64,000 bases of DNA. Origin: Sphingobium soli. Its GTDB lineage: Bacteria > Pseudomonadota > Alphaproteobacteria > Sphingomonadales > Sphingomonadaceae. This document shows, piece by piece, positions 53,027 to 62,381 of the stretch; within the stretch, counting starts at the first letter, position 1, and each line of letters opens with the position of its first letter. The stretch lies in contig NZ_JAJGNP010000002.1 of assembly GCF_020782245.1 (NCBI RefSeq), forward strand, positions 62,001-126,000, in the 5' to 3' direction. The notes beneath the pieces are model-generated. The model saw only the letters and a list, made by a program, of their open reading frames with translations. It made no database searches and was not told the origin of the DNA. A program made the translations under genes and the position numbers.

Positions 53027-53385
53027 CGGGGGCGGCGATGCCAGGAAGCCTGATGATGATGCTGGCTGCGATGGGAGGGACGCCGATGCAGGCGCAGGAC
53101 ATGGCCGATCGCCCGGTCGAAGCGGTGCTGACGGCGGCGGATGGTGCGGACGTGCTGACGGTACGCGGCCTGTCGGCGGTCGCGGTTTCGGGCTCGTATG
53201 AACTGGACGTGGTGTCAGGCGCCCGGTCGGGCAATCATGCCGTGCAGAAGGGGCGTATTCACCTGGCCGCGAACAGGCCCGCGACATTCGTGACGTTGCG
53301 GGTCAACCAGTTTCGAACGGCGCGCCTGAGGATCAGCATCGATGGCCAGCCGCCCTATGAGCAGGCAATCACGCCCGAGCGTTGA
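53023..53385 (+). CDS. csgH: CsgH-like curli chaperone
   Basis: The 120-residue periplasmic protein has a signal region (GSLMMMLAAMGGTPMQAQD) and a small beta-sandwich. Segments such as VSGSYELDVVSGARSGNHAV, QKGRIHLAANRPATFVTLRV and TARLRISIDGQPPYE follow the CsgH family of alphaproteobacteria, which prevents premature curlin aggregation much as CsgC does. The ATG overlaps the stop of the unknown gene (ATGA); an ATG at 53038 is also possible. It ends the curli operon. Confidence 0.75.
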   Translation: MTGAAMPGSLMMMLAAMGGTPMQAQDMADRPVEAVLTAADGADVLTVRGLSAVAVSGSYELDVVSGARSGNHAVQKGRIHLAANRPATFVTLRVNQFRTARLRISIDGQPPYEQAITPER

Positions 53386-53524
53386 CCAACCGGAAAAGAC
53401 CGTTTCAAGCGCCGTTCGTCGCGGATGCCGGCCGGGTCATGGCATCTTAAGGCGGCTTTAACCTCACTTGCTTCACAAGGGCGGCGCGGGCGCATATGCG
53501 GTTGGCGGGCGTCGCGGCGGACAG

Positions 53525-55093
53525 ATGCCCTTGGGGGTCGCGGGTTTGTTTCAGGATAACCAGGTCGGGTTTCAGCAGGGCGGCGCGCCCATGTCGCTGT
53601 GGATGGCGGAATCGCTGCGGCGCGGCATGCCCATCCCGACGCGCAACTGGCGCATGCGCCTGCGCGACTGGGCCGAGGATGTGGAACTGGTCCCCGACCT
53701 TGGCCAGCGGATCGGGAGCCGCACCTGGTTTCGCGGCCTTGCGACCTGTTTCGGGCTTTGCGCCAGCGCGCTATATCTCTCGCCCGGTTTCCAGCCCGTG
53801 CCCGGCGCACCCGGCCCGACGCTGAGCGATGCGCACTATGACGAGGTGCGCAGCCAGATGATCACGCCACTGGCGCTGGGCGGCGACAGCGGCCATCGCA
53901 TGGGATCGACGGACGCGGTGCAGCCGCTGCGCGAGACGCCCGAACGACCCCAGATTGAGCTGAGCGCCCAGGTCGGCAGCAGCGATACGCTGGCGCGCGC
54001 CTTGTCGCGCGCGGGCGTCAGCAGCGCCGATGTCGCCGCCGTGGTCGGGATGGCGGGCGCGGACATTGCGGGCGGGGTAAAGCCGGGGACGCGGCTCAAT
54101 ATCGTGCTGGGCCGCCGCGCGAGCCGGGATCGGCCGCGACCGCTGGACAAACTGGGGTTTCGCGCGCGGCTGGACTTGGACATGACGTTCGAGCGGCTGG
54201 GCGGCGTGCTGTCGATGCAGCGTGTGCCGATCCGCGTCGACAATACGCCGCTGCGCATTCAGGGCGTGGTGGGGGACAGCATCTATCGTTCCGCCCGCGC
54301 GGCCGGCGCACCGCCCAAGGCGGTGCAGGCGTTCCTGCGCGTGATCGCCAAGCAGGTCGATCTCGGCTCCATCGCGGCGGGCGACCGCTATGACATCGTC
54401 ACCGAATATCGGCAGGCCGAAACCGGCGACGTGGAAGTGGGCGAATTGCTCTATGCGGGTCTGAAGCGCGCGCGGGGCAAGGATATCGACATGGTGAAAT
54501 GGACCAGCAATGGCCGCACCGAATGGTATGAGGCGTCGGGCGTTGGCGAGCGGCGCGGCGTGTTGTCGGCGCCGGTCGCCGGGCGCATGTCGTCGGGCTA
54601 TGGCCAGCGGCGGCATCCGATATTGGGCTATACAAGGATGCATGCCGGCGTTGATTTCGCTGCGCGCTACGGATCGCCTATCTATGCCGTGACCGATGGC
54701 GTCGTATCCTTTGCCGGGCGGCATGGCGGGCATGGCAATTATGTGCGCATCCAGCATGGCGGCGGCCTGGCGACCGGCTATGCGCATATGAGCCGGATCG
54801 CGGCGGCATCCGGGCAGCGGGTGCGGCGAGGGCAGGTGATCGGCTATGTCGGATCGACCGGCCTGTCGACCGGGCCGCATCTGCATTATGAGCTGTATCG
54901 CAATGGCAAGACGGTCAATCCACTGTCGGTGAAGTTCACGACGACGGCGCAGCTGGCGGGCCGCGAGCTGACGGCGTTCCGGGCGCAGCTGGCGGCCTTT
55001 AAGGGGCTGGCGGTCGGTGCGCATCAGCGGTTCGCCCAAGGAGCGTCGCAGGCCGCAACGGAGGCGGCGGCGCCTGTGGGCAGGGGCCGGTAA
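53525..55093 (+). CDS. Membrane-anchored M23 peptidoglycan endopeptidase
   Basis: The protein has about 522 residues. A basic cytoplasmic N-terminus precedes one membrane helix (WFRGLATCFGLCASALYL). A periplasmic OapA/LysM-like region (SSDTLARALSRAGVSSADVA) follows, then a LytM domain with zinc motifs RMHAGVDFA and HLHYELYRNG. It resembles MepM/ShyA-type endopeptidases that open cross-links for growth. The start could also be 53468 or 53591. It follows the curli operon by 140 bp; a link with curli is not implied. Confidence 0.85.
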   Translation: MPLGVAGLFQDNQVGFQQGGAPMSLWMAESLRRGMPIPTRNWRMRLRDWAEDVELVPDLGQRIGSRTWFRGLATCFGLCASALYLSPGFQPVPGAPGPTLSDAHYDEVRSQMITPLALGGDSGHRMGSTDAVQPLRETPERPQIELSAQVGSSDTLARALSRAGVSSADVAAVVGMAGADIAGGVKPGTRLNIVLGRRASRDRPRPLDKLGFRARLDLDMTFERLGGVLSMQRVPIRVDNTPLRIQGVVGDSIYRSARAAGAPPKAVQAFLRVIAKQVDLGSIAAGDRYDIVTEYRQAETGDVEVGELLYAGLKRARGKDIDMVKWTSNGRTEWYEASGVGERRGVLSAPVAGRMSSGYGQRRHPILGYTRMHAGVDFAARYGSPIYAVTDGVVSFAGRHGGHGNYVRIQHGGGLATGYAHMSRIAAASGQRVRRGQVIGYVGSTGLSTGPHLHYELYRNGKTVNPLSVKFTTTAQLAGRELTAFRAQLAAFKGLAVGAHQRFAQGASQAATEAAAPVGRGR

Positions 55094-55135
55094 TCTGATC
55101 TTTTCGCCGATGCGTCCTTCCGCTAACGGGCGGGG

Positions 55136-55918
55136 ATGACAGGCACCGTTAGCGCCATCCTGCTTGCAGGCGCGCGTCCCATTCCCGATCCGCTGGCCAA
55201 GGCCGCGGGTGTTGCGGTGAAGCCGCTGGTCCCGGTGGCGGGCGAACCGATGATCAATCGCCCGGCGCGAGCGTTGCTGGACCATCCCACGATCGGCGAG
55301 GTCATCATCCTGACGCAGCGGCCCGATGCCTATGCCGCAGAGCCGGCGACCGCGTGGCTGGCGGATCACCCGCGCGTGCGGTTCGAGACGGGCGGTCAGG
55401 GGATCGCATCGTCGCTGCTGGCGATGATGGAGGCGCGGGCGCTGGCCTTTCCGGTTCTGCTGACGACGGCAGACCATGTGCTGCTGGACCGGGCGATGCT
55501 GGACCAGTTTGTCGGGGAGGCGCAGGGGGCGGACATCGCCGTCGCCATGGTCGAGCGGGCGACATTGGTGGCGCGCTATCCGCAGTCGCGGCGAACCTGG
55601 CTCAAATTCCGGGACGGCGGATGGTCGGGCGCGAACCTCTTCTGGATCGGCAGCGATCGGGCGCGCCGCGCGATCGCGCTGTGGCAGGAGGTGGAGCAGG
55701 ACCGCAAGAAGGGGTGGAAGATCCTGGCGGCGTTCGGGCCGCTGGCGCTGATCGGCGCATTGCTGCGGATATCGACGCTGCGCGGTGGCATGGCGCGGGC
55801 GGGCCGGCGGCTGGGGCTGGAGGCACGGCTGGTGGCGATGGCGAGCCCGGAGGCGTGCATCGACGCGGACAAGGCCGAGGATGTGACGCTGATCGAGGCG
55901 ATCCTGGCCGCGCGCTAA
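55136..55918 (+). CDS. MobA-like nucleotidyltransferase family protein
   Basis: The 260-residue protein has an NTP-transferase fold. The opening SAILLAGARPIPDPLAKAAG has AxLLAGAR where relatives have the LAGGxGxR signature, then VKPLVPVAGEPMINRPARAL and a metal-binding LLTTADHVLL. It would activate a small phosphorylated alcohol or sugar with CTP or GTP. Its last 4 bp overlap the end of the convergent flippase gene. The presence of a second nucleotidyltransferase 1.4 kb away suggests a joint surface lipid or glycan function. Confidence 0.7.
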   Translation: MTGTVSAILLAGARPIPDPLAKAAGVAVKPLVPVAGEPMINRPARALLDHPTIGEVIILTQRPDAYAAEPATAWLADHPRVRFETGGQGIASSLLAMMEARALAFPVLLTTADHVLLDRAMLDQFVGEAQGADIAVAMVERATLVARYPQSRRTWLKFRDGGWSGANLFWIGSDRARRAIALWQEVEQDRKKGWKILAAFGPLALIGALLRISTLRGGMARAGRRLGLEARLVAMASPEACIDADKAEDVTLIEAILAAR

Positions 55919-57228
55919 TCTTTGGTAGCGACCGCGCGGCGGCTGGCGAGACCCATCATCGTGAAGGCGGCGAGCGAGGAGAGGATGTTCGCCATTGCCG
56001 CACCCTGCGTGCCGTAGAGGGGCAGGAGCGCCGATTGCAGGCCAAGGAGAAGTAATGTCGCGATGACGCTGATCCGCAGCGACAGTCCGGCGCGGTCGGT
56101 GGCCATTAGCAGCGGGCGGTAGCTGACCCCGGCAAGATCGATACAGGCCGCAACGCCCAGCATCAGCAGCAGGGGGTAGGCGGGCAGAAATTCGTCGCCC
56201 GCGATGAGGCCCAGCAGCGGCCGGCCGACGGTGAGGATGATCGTGATGATGACCGCGCCGGCGATCAGCGCCAGCCGGTTGGTGCGGCGGAATAGCGCGC
56301 CCAGGGCTTCGGTCCCCTGCGCCGTGGTGCGCGAGAGTTCGACGAAGATGCTGCGCGAGAGAAGGCTGGAAATCTTGGTCAGGGAATTAGCGAGCTGGTT
56401 GGCGAGGCGATAAAGGCCCGCGCCTGCCGGCCCGACAAAGGCGCCGACGATCAGCACCGCCACCTGCTGCCCGACCGAGGACAGGCTCGTCTGGACATTG
56501 GTGGCGGTGAGAAAGCCGACGATGCCGGGATTTTCCGCGCGCGCGTCAAGGGCGCGACCGGCGCGCCAGCTGCCGATCCGGTCGCCGCCGACCCGCAGCG
56601 CGAGGAACCAGTAGCTGGCCGCGCAGAGCAGTTCGGCAAAGGCCCAGGCCAGCAGGAAGGCGGTGATGCCGGGTGCGAGCGCCCAGGCGACCAGCGCGCC
56701 GATCATGCGGCCGACCGGGATCATGGTTTCGGCAAAGGCGGCGGAATCGAAGCGATCGAACAGGCGCAGCACGCCCGTCGGGCTGGAGCGGATGGTGATC
56801 ATCATCAAGAGCGCAAACAGCCAGACCTGAAGCCCCATGTCCGGTTCCAGCCCCAGCAGCGGACCGGCAAAGAGGATGACGCCCGCCGCGATGGCCGCGC
56901 CCGCCGCCGCCGAGGCCAGGTCGATAAGGATGCAGAAGCGCAGCACGCGGTTGAGCGCGTCGCCATCGCCCGCGGCCAGATGCGGCTGGCCATAGCGCAC
57001 GACGATCTGCCAGCTGTCGAAGCTGACCAGCGTCTTGATGACGTTGGCAGCGCTCAAGACCAGGGCGAAACGGCCGAAATCGGCGACGCCCAGCGTGCGG
57101 GTGACGATGGCGAGATAGGCGAGGCTCAGGACCGCGCCCACGCCCTTGCCGCCCAGCAGCCAGCCGGTATTGGCCAGGATGCGGGCGAAGGCGTCGGCCG
57201 CCGCGCCTGATCCGCGCTTGAATATCAC
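55915..57228 (-). CDS. Lipopolysaccharide/oligosaccharide flippase (Wzx-like)
   Basis: The 437-residue integral membrane protein has twelve or so predicted helices and the MATE/MOP fold (ANTGWLLGGKGVGAVLSLAY, VTRTLGVADFGRFALVLSAA). It would move lipid-linked saccharides across the inner membrane. The start is a GTG at 57228 without a good ribosome-binding site. It lies between two nucleotidyltransferase genes, convergent with one and divergent from the other. Confidence 0.85.
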   Translation of the reverse strand: MIFKRGSGAAADAFARILANTGWLLGGKGVGAVLSLAYLAIVTRTLGVADFGRFALVLSAANVIKTLVSFDSWQIVVRYGQPHLAAGDGDALNRVLRFCILIDLASAAAGAAIAAGVILFAGPLLGLEPDMGLQVWLFALLMMITIRSSPTGVLRLFDRFDSAAFAETMIPVGRMIGALVAWALAPGITAFLLAWAFAELLCAASYWFLALRVGGDRIGSWRAGRALDARAENPGIVGFLTATNVQTSLSSVGQQVAVLIVGAFVGPAGAGLYRLANQLANSLTKISSLLSRSIFVELSRTTAQGTEALGALFRRTNRLALIAGAVIITIILTVGRPLLGLIAGDEFLPAYPLLLMLGVAACIDLAGVSYRPLLMATDRAGLSLRISVIATLLLLGLQSALLPLYGTQGAAMANILSSLAAFTMMGLASRRAVATKD

Positions 57229-57346
57229 TTGAGTGCCGGCCCTTCCTGTCCCCAGCCGGTCGTCCGGCGGGGCCTATCTAGGGCCTGACGCGCCCGGTTT
57301 GAAGCCGCCTTTTTTTCGGCCCAATTGCGGGCTAAAGCCGCGCGCC

Positions 57347-58117
57347 ATGACGATCAGCAAAGCCATCATCCTTTCCGCCGGCCAGGGATCGCGCCTGTTG
57401 CCGCTGACCCGCGACGTGCCCAAATGCATGATTGATTTCAATGGCCGCAGTCTCATCAGCTGGCAGGTCGCGGCGCTGGTCGCCAATGGCGTGACGGACA
57501 TCGTGGTGGTGACGGGGTTCCGCACCGAGCGGGTGGAGGACCATGCGTTGCAGCTGTATCGCGACACCGGCGCGCGTATTCGCACCGTGTTCAATCCCTT
57601 TTTCCAGGTGGCCGACAATCTGGGCACCTGCTGGATCGTGCGGGAGGAGATGGACCGGGACTTCATCATCCTGAATGGCGACACCATCGTGTCGGACGAG
57701 ATCGTCGCAAAGCTGGTCACAGGCGCGAAGGACGCGATCACCGTCACCGTCGATGTGAAGCCGCAGGGCGACTATGACGACGATGACATGAAGGTCAGCC
57801 GCGACGCGGATGGGCGGCTGCACGCCATCGGCAAGCGGTTGCTGCCGCCCGACACCAATGCGGAATCGATCGGCATGCTGGCCTTCACCGGCGAAGGCCC
57901 GGCGATATTCCGCAACCAGATCGACCAAATGATGCGCACGCCCGAGGGCGTGGAACGCTGGTATCTGCGCGCGATCGACATCATCGCCAAGGGCAATCGC
58001 GTGGGCACCGTGTCGATCGAGGGGCTGGAGTGGCAGGAGGTCGACTTCCCCCAGGATGTGGAAGCGGCGCAGGCGCTGACGGCCAAGTGGATCGAGGAAG
58101 GACGTTACGCGCGATAA
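57347..58117 (+). CDS. Sugar-phosphate/phosphocholine-type nucleotidyltransferase
   Basis: The 256-residue enzyme has the full NTP-binding signature AIILSAGQGSRLLPLTRDVP followed by KCMIDFNGRSLI, and FIILNGDTIVSDEIV as metal-binding motif. The NPFFQVADNLGTCWIVREEM segment resembles LicC-like phosphocholine cytidylyltransferases. It would produce an NDP-sugar or CDP-alcohol for surface polymers or lipids. It is divergent from the flippase, and ATG 57347 starts at the first conserved strand. Confidence 0.8.
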   Translation: MTISKAIILSAGQGSRLLPLTRDVPKCMIDFNGRSLISWQVAALVANGVTDIVVVTGFRTERVEDHALQLYRDTGARIRTVFNPFFQVADNLGTCWIVREEMDRDFIILNGDTIVSDEIVAKLVTGAKDAITVTVDVKPQGDYDDDDMKVSRDADGRLHAIGKRLLPPDTNAESIGMLAFTGEGPAIFRNQIDQMMRTPEGVERWYLRAIDIIAKGNRVGTVSIEGLEWQEVDFPQDVEAAQALTAKWIEEGRYAR

Positions 58118-58300
58118 CGGGCGGGGGCCGGCGGGCTTGCCCGCGCGGGCGTGCTGGGTTAAGGGGCGCGCATTCGCATGGACCCGGTGCAATTCCGGGT
58201 GGCTATTCCGGCCGCCGATCCGCCGGACAACATCACACATGATTTTTCAGACTGCGCGGGCGATCCGCGTCATGTGCCTTGTTGTGGACATTCAGACATC

Positions 58301-59791
58301 ATGACAGACAATCTCATCCGCTACCGGCAGGAGTGGTTCAGCAGCGGCGCGGGTGCGCGCCGCGACATATTGGCGGGCATCGTCGTTGCGCTGGCGCTGA
58401 TCCCCGAAGCCATTGGCTTTTCCATCATCGCGGGCGTCGACCCGCGCGTCGGCCTCTATGCCTCGGTCGCGATCGCCATGACGATCGCGCTGATCGGCGG
58501 GCGGCCGGGCATGATTTCGGCCGCGACCGCCGCCGTCGCCGTGCTGGTGACGCCGTTGGTGCGCGAGCATGGCGTCCAATATCTGTTTGCCGCGACGATC
58601 CTGATGGGCATCGTGCAGGCTATTGCCGGGTTGTTGCGGCTGGACCTGCTGATGCAGTTTGTTTCGCGATCCGTCATCACCGGCTTCGTCAATGCGCTGG
58701 CGATCCTGATATTCCTGGCGCAGTTGCCGCAGCTCACCAATGTCGGCTGGGAAACCTACGCCATGGTCGCGGGCGGGCTGGCGATCATCTATGGGTTTCC
58801 CCGGATCACGACGGCGGTGCCGTCGCCGCTGGTCGCGATTTTGGTGCTGACCGCGATCAGCATTGCCATGGGCCTGCCGGTCAACATGGTCGGCGACATG
58901 GGCAAGCTGCCCGAAGGGCTGCCCAGCCTGGCGCTGCCGCAAGTGCCGCTGACCTGGGAAACGCTGCGCATCATCGCGCCCTATTCGGTGACGATGGCGG
59001 CGGTGGGGCTGCTGGAATCGCTGCTGACCGCGCAGATCGTCGATGACATGACCGACAGCGACAGCGACAAGAAGCGCGAATGTTTCGGCCAGGGGGGCGC
59101 GAACATCGTGTCGGCGATGCTGGGCGGCATGGGCGGGTGCGCGATGATCGGCCAGTCGGTCATCAATGTGACGTCGGGCGGGCGCGGGCGGCTGTCCACA
59201 TTCGTCGCGGGCGCGTTTTTGCTGTTCCTGCTGGCGGTGCTGGGGCCGTGGGTCGGGCGGGTGCCGATGCCGGCGCTGGTCGCGGTGATGATCATGGTGT
59301 CGATCGGCACGTTCAGCTGGAATTCGATCCCCAATTTGCGGCGGCATCCGCCGACATCGTCGGTGGTCATGCTGGTGACGGTGGTGGTCGTGGTGGCGAC
59401 GCGCGACCTGTCGCTGGGCGTGCTGGCGGGCGTGCTGCTGTCGGGCATCTTCTTTGCCGGCAAGGTGCAGCGGATGTTCGGCGTGGAGCGGAGCGAGGCG
59501 GCAGGGCGGGCGACCTATCGGGTGACGGGGCAGATCTTCTTTGCCTCGGTCGATCGCTTCACCCGCGCCTTCCAGGACGAGAGCGGGACGCACGCAGTGT
59601 TGATCGATGTGTCAGCCGCGCATTTCTGGGACATTTCGGGCGTGGGCGCGCTGGACAAGGTGGTGGCGAAGCTGCGCGCGCAGGGCGTGGCGGTGGAGGT
59701 GGTCGGCTACAACCGGGCGAGCGCCGACCTCATTGACCGGTTCGCGCTGCATGACAAGACCGGGGTGGAGATGGGCGTCGTACCGCATTGA
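58301..59791 (+). CDS. SulP family anion transporter with STAS domain
   Basis: The 496-residue inner-membrane protein has the SulP core ([60 protein letters not shown]) with about eleven helices and a C-terminal STAS domain ([20 protein letters not shown]). The family carries sulfate, bicarbonate or dicarboxylates; the substrate is not told. ATG 58301 is chosen over 58178, which adds a Cys-rich non-conserved leader. The 184-bp spacer before it shows no gene. Confidence 0.9.
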   Translation: MTDNLIRYRQEWFSSGAGARRDILAGIVVALALIPEAIGFSIIAGVDPRVGLYASVAIAMTIALIGGRPGMISAATAAVAVLVTPLVREHGVQYLFAATILMGIVQAIAGLLRLDLLMQFVSRSVITGFVNALAILIFLAQLPQLTNVGWETYAMVAGGLAIIYGFPRITTAVPSPLVAILVLTAISIAMGLPVNMVGDMGKLPEGLPSLALPQVPLTWETLRIIAPYSVTMAAVGLLESLLTAQIVDDMTDSDSDKKRECFGQGGANIVSAMLGGMGGCAMIGQSVINVTSGGRGRLSTFVAGAFLLFLLAVLGPWVGRVPMPALVAVMIMVSIGTFSWNSIPNLRRHPPTSSVVMLVTVVVVVATRDLSLGVLAGVLLSGIFFAGKVQRMFGVERSEAAGRATYRVTGQIFFASVDRFTRAFQDESGTHAVLIDVSAAHFWDISGVGALDKVVAKLRAQGVAVEVVGYNRASADLIDRFALHDKTGVEMGVVPH

Positions 59792-59856
59792 ACAGGGTTG
59801 CGTTCAACTACTGATGTGACATGGTCCAGCTCTAAGGCAAGAGAGGAGTCGGACCG

Positions 59857-60504
59857 ATGATCATCCATGGTGCCAGAGTGTCGCCCTTCGTGCGCAAAGT
59901 CCTTGTTTTCGCTAGCGAAAAGGGGATCGAGACGGAGGTTCGGATGGCAGGGTTCGGGCGCGGCGGTCCGGGCTATCTGAACGGGTCGCCCTTTGGCAAG
60001 ATTCCGGCACTGGAGGATGGCGACTTTCTGCTGTGCGATTCGACCGCGATCATAACCTATATGGATGCGTTGCATCCCGAACCCAATCTGATTCCGACCG
60101 AGGCCAAAGCGCGGGCGCGCACAATCTGGTTCGAGGAATTTGGCGATACGATCGCGCAGCAGGCGGGCCAGAAGATATTCTTCAACCGGGCGGTGGCGAA
60201 GCGATTGAAGCGCGAGCCGGACCTGGCGGCGGCGGACTTGGCAGAGGCCGAGGAAATGCCGAAAATCTATGATTATCTGGAGAAGGTGCTGCCGGAGAGC
60301 GGCTGGCTGGTGGAAGATCGCTTCACCCTGGCGGATTTGGCGGCGGCGTGCCCGATCATCAATGTGGGCTATTGTTCGGACGGGCTGGACGCGGCGCGCT
60401 GGCCCAGGGTCGCGGCCTGGCTGGCGGCGGTGAAGGCGCGGCCGAGCATGGCGGCGGCGTTGGAGGAAGAAGCGCCAGCGGTTCGTGCCATGCTGGATAA
60501 TTAA
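59857..60504 (+). CDS. Glutathione S-transferase family protein
   Basis: The 215-residue protein has an N-terminal thioredoxin-like domain (VSPFVRKVLVFASEKGI, PFGKIPALEDGDFLLCDSTA with the cis-Pro and the Ser for glutathione binding) and an alpha-helical C-terminus (GWLVEDRFTLADLAAACPII). The catalytic Ser or Tyr is near residue 8 (VSPF). It probably conjugates or isomerises an unknown electrophile. Single gene, 65 bp after the SulP gene. Confidence 0.88.
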   Translation: MIIHGARVSPFVRKVLVFASEKGIETEVRMAGFGRGGPGYLNGSPFGKIPALEDGDFLLCDSTAIITYMDALHPEPNLIPTEAKARARTIWFEEFGDTIAQQAGQKIFFNRAVAKRLKREPDLAAADLAEAEEMPKIYDYLEKVLPESGWLVEDRFTLADLAAACPIINVGYCSDGLDAARWPRVAAWLAAVKARPSMAAALEEEAPAVRAMLDN

Positions 60505-60523
60505 CCTATATGGCACTTTTCTC

Positions 60524-60552
60524 TTGACATCGTCACGCTGTTCCGGCAGATA
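60524..60552 (+). promoter_or_regulatory. Possible sigma-70-type promoter
   Basis: TTGACA (60524-60529) and CAGATA (60547-60552) are spaced 17 bp, about 110 bp before the terminase-like gene. The -35 is perfect; the -10 is poor. Confidence 0.35.
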
Positions 60553-60661
60553 GGTCGATATTGGGAAAATGTGAGTCGCCAGGGCGGCGCGAGAGCAGGT
60601 CGGTTCCGAAAGCGGGGCCGGCCTTTTTCGTGCCGGGCGGATGGGGTGGGGGAATCGGGCG

Positions 60662-61213
60662 ATGGCGGGGATGGAGACTGGGACGGGGATCGAAACGCGG
60701 CTGGTGCCGCAGCGGCAGGCGAGGGCGGACGGCGCGCGCGTGCAGCAGCGACAGGCGCGCAAGGACAGCTGGACGCTGGAAGAGGAGCGCGACTTCCTGT
60801 TGGCTTTGGCGGAATATTGCAATGTCAGCGAGGCGGCGCGGTCGATCGGCAAATGCCGGCAGGGCGCCTATGCGCGGCGCAAGCGCCGGATCGCCTTTGC
60901 CCGCGCCTGGGACGCGGCGCTGGAGGAAGGCTATTGCGAGCTGGAGATGATGTTGATGCGCGCGTCGCTGTTCGGCAGCGAGAGCGAGGAAATCATCATG
61001 GATGGCGATGGCGTGGTGAAGAGCCGCAAGGTCAAGCGCGCGCCGAACCTGGCCGTTGGGCTGCGGCTGTTGCAGCATCACCGTGCCCGCGTGACGCAGA
61101 TCCGCGCGGCCAAGGGGCGCAAGCGAAGCGGGCCGGACAGCGCCGATGCCAAGGCGCGGGTGCGCGCGATGCTGGAGGAGATCAGGCGGCGGCGCGCGGC
61201 TGCGGGCGAATGA
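60662..61213 (+). CDS. Terminase-small-subunit-like DNA-binding protein
   Basis: The 183-residue basic protein has a helix-turn-helix segment (FLLALAEYCNVSEAARSIGK, then QGAYARRKRRIAFARAWDAA) that looks like the small-terminase type found in alphaproteobacterial phages and gene transfer agents. It continues with LEEGYCELEMMLMRASLFG and a Lys/Arg-rich tail. The usual partners (large terminase, portal, capsid) do not follow. It may be a remnant or a gene with a new job. ATG 60662 or 60671 may be the start. Confidence 0.55.
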   Translation: MAGMETGTGIETRLVPQRQARADGARVQQRQARKDSWTLEEERDFLLALAEYCNVSEAARSIGKCRQGAYARRKRRIAFARAWDAALEEGYCELEMMLMRASLFGSESEEIIMDGDGVVKSRKVKRAPNLAVGLRLLQHHRARVTQIRAAKGRKRSGPDSADAKARVRAMLEEIRRRRAAAGE

Positions 61214-61329
61214 CGCGGGCGCGCCATGGGTTTGTGACGGGGCCGACGAAGCGGGCCGCGCACGGGATGGGTGGTGCGTTAACCCTTTTTCCACCGGAAC
61301 GGATTGTGCAGGCGCGGCATTCGAAGGCC

Positions 61330-61560
61330 ATGACGTTGGAGAGCCGGATTTTACAACAGCTTGGCGCTGGGCCGATCCGTCAATTGACGCTGGAGGGCGT
61401 GGACGTGGACGAACTGGCGACGACGCTCCAGCATATGGCGGCGCGGCGGCAAATCTGCATCCGGCCCGACCAGATTTCGCTCTACTGGCACCGCCACATG
61501 ATCCTGTCGCCCATGGCGGCGCTGGTGCGCAAGGTAACGGCGCCGCCGGTCGCCGCGTGA
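61330..61560 (+). CDS. Small unknown protein downstream of the terminase-like gene
   Basis: The 76-residue protein (MTLESRILQQLGAGP at the start) has a winged-helix-like pattern: LTLEGVDVDELATTLQHMAA followed by RRQICIRPDQISLYWHRH. No family is recognised. GAAGG lies 3 bases before the ATG. An in-frame ATG at 61267 would add 21 residues. Adjacent to the terminase-like gene on the same strand. Confidence 0.45.
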   Translation: MTLESRILQQLGAGPIRQLTLEGVDVDELATTLQHMAARRQICIRPDQISLYWHRHMILSPMAALVRKVTAPPVAA

Positions 61561-61665
61561 GGGGGCGGTAGCGGAAGGACGGGGGATGCTCTTGTTTGCC
61601 CGTGGCCGTCCTTCGGGGCGCGAGGAGGACGGGATGGGGTGGTTTGTGGACCGTGTGTTTCCTAT

Positions 61666-61754
61666 CGTCATCTTCGCGAAGGCGGGGTTCCGTCTTCCGG
61701 CACGGCACCTGGGCTACAGTCGAAAGATGGGTTTCCGCTTTCGCGGGAATGACG
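61666..61754. repeat. Long imperfect palindromic repeat element
   Basis: The left arm (61666-61696, starting CGTCATC and containing TTCGCGAAGGCGG) is complementary with mismatches to the right arm (61724-61754, containing CCGCTTTCGCGGGAATGACG). A half copy of the right arm recurs at 62743-62767. The form matches palindromic intergenic elements common in sphingomonads. It occupies the middle of the 285-bp gene-free stretch 61561-61844. Confidence 0.75.
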
Positions 61755-61844
61755 GAGAGGGGTGGAAATGAGATCGTCGGTATTCGTGGCAGTCAAAGGA
61801 CAGCGGACGTTGCCAAAGTATAGGATACTCGCCATCATCGGTTC

Positions 61845-62339
61845 ATGTTGAAGCAAACCGTCATAGCTGCATATCTTGGAGCGATTGTAACAATCCCCTC
61901 ATCTGTACAGGCATGCTCAGTGGTTCGGGGCTATCGCGTACCGACCGCTTTGCAACTGGTGGAAGGCTCGGACGCAATTGTTCTGGCAAAAGTCAGAGCG
62001 GGGGCGGTTCATTCTGAATTTGGCTTTCGCCAAGCGTCGCTAACGCCAATCGCGCTTCTAAAGGGTGACGGACTGCCCCAACAGATATCTTGTGAATATT
62101 GCGCTATATCAAGCCGTCGACGGAAGGCTGTCGCAAGTAATCCTCGCGATTTGCAAAAGCCAAATCCCGATGTCTTTTCAGGCGGATGTAATCGGCAGGT
62201 TTTCGATAAAGGCATGCTCGTTGTAGCCTTCTTGAAGAAAAAAGATAATACATATGTCGTTAACGCACCTCCATTTGCGAGGGCATTGGAGGATGTGCCA
62301 TCGCCAAATGCTCTTTGGGTGAAGGCTATAAAGATATAA
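61845..62339 (+). CDS. AT-richer secreted Cys-containing protein of unknown function
   Basis: The 164-residue protein has a signal peptide (TVIAAYLGAIVTIPSSVQA) cleaved just before a Cys (ACSVVRGYR). Further cysteines lie in ISCEYCAIS and FSGGCNRQ. The first mature residue being Cys, followed by GSDAIVLAKV, resembles NTR/TIMP-like secreted modules, but this is only a pattern. Base composition is visibly closer to balanced than the neighbours, with rare codons such as ATA and TTA. It lies between two palindromic repeats, which supports lateral gain. Confidence 0.6.
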   Translation: MLKQTVIAAYLGAIVTIPSSVQACSVVRGYRVPTALQLVEGSDAIVLAKVRAGAVHSEFGFRQASLTPIALLKGDGLPQQISCEYCAISSRRRKAVASNPRDLQKPNPDVFSGGCNRQVFDKGMLVVAFLKKKDNTYVVNAPPFARALEDVPSPNALWVKAIKI

Positions 62340-62381
62340 GTCAAAATCGCAGCGTTGCCCGGCGTGAAGCGCCGAAAAGCC

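Noticed and set aside
50072..53287. 1071-residue open frame opposite the curlin genes
   Set aside because: It mirrors the curlin repeats in reverse, giving its own periodicity. The forward frames have signal peptides and known repeats, so this one is a shadow.
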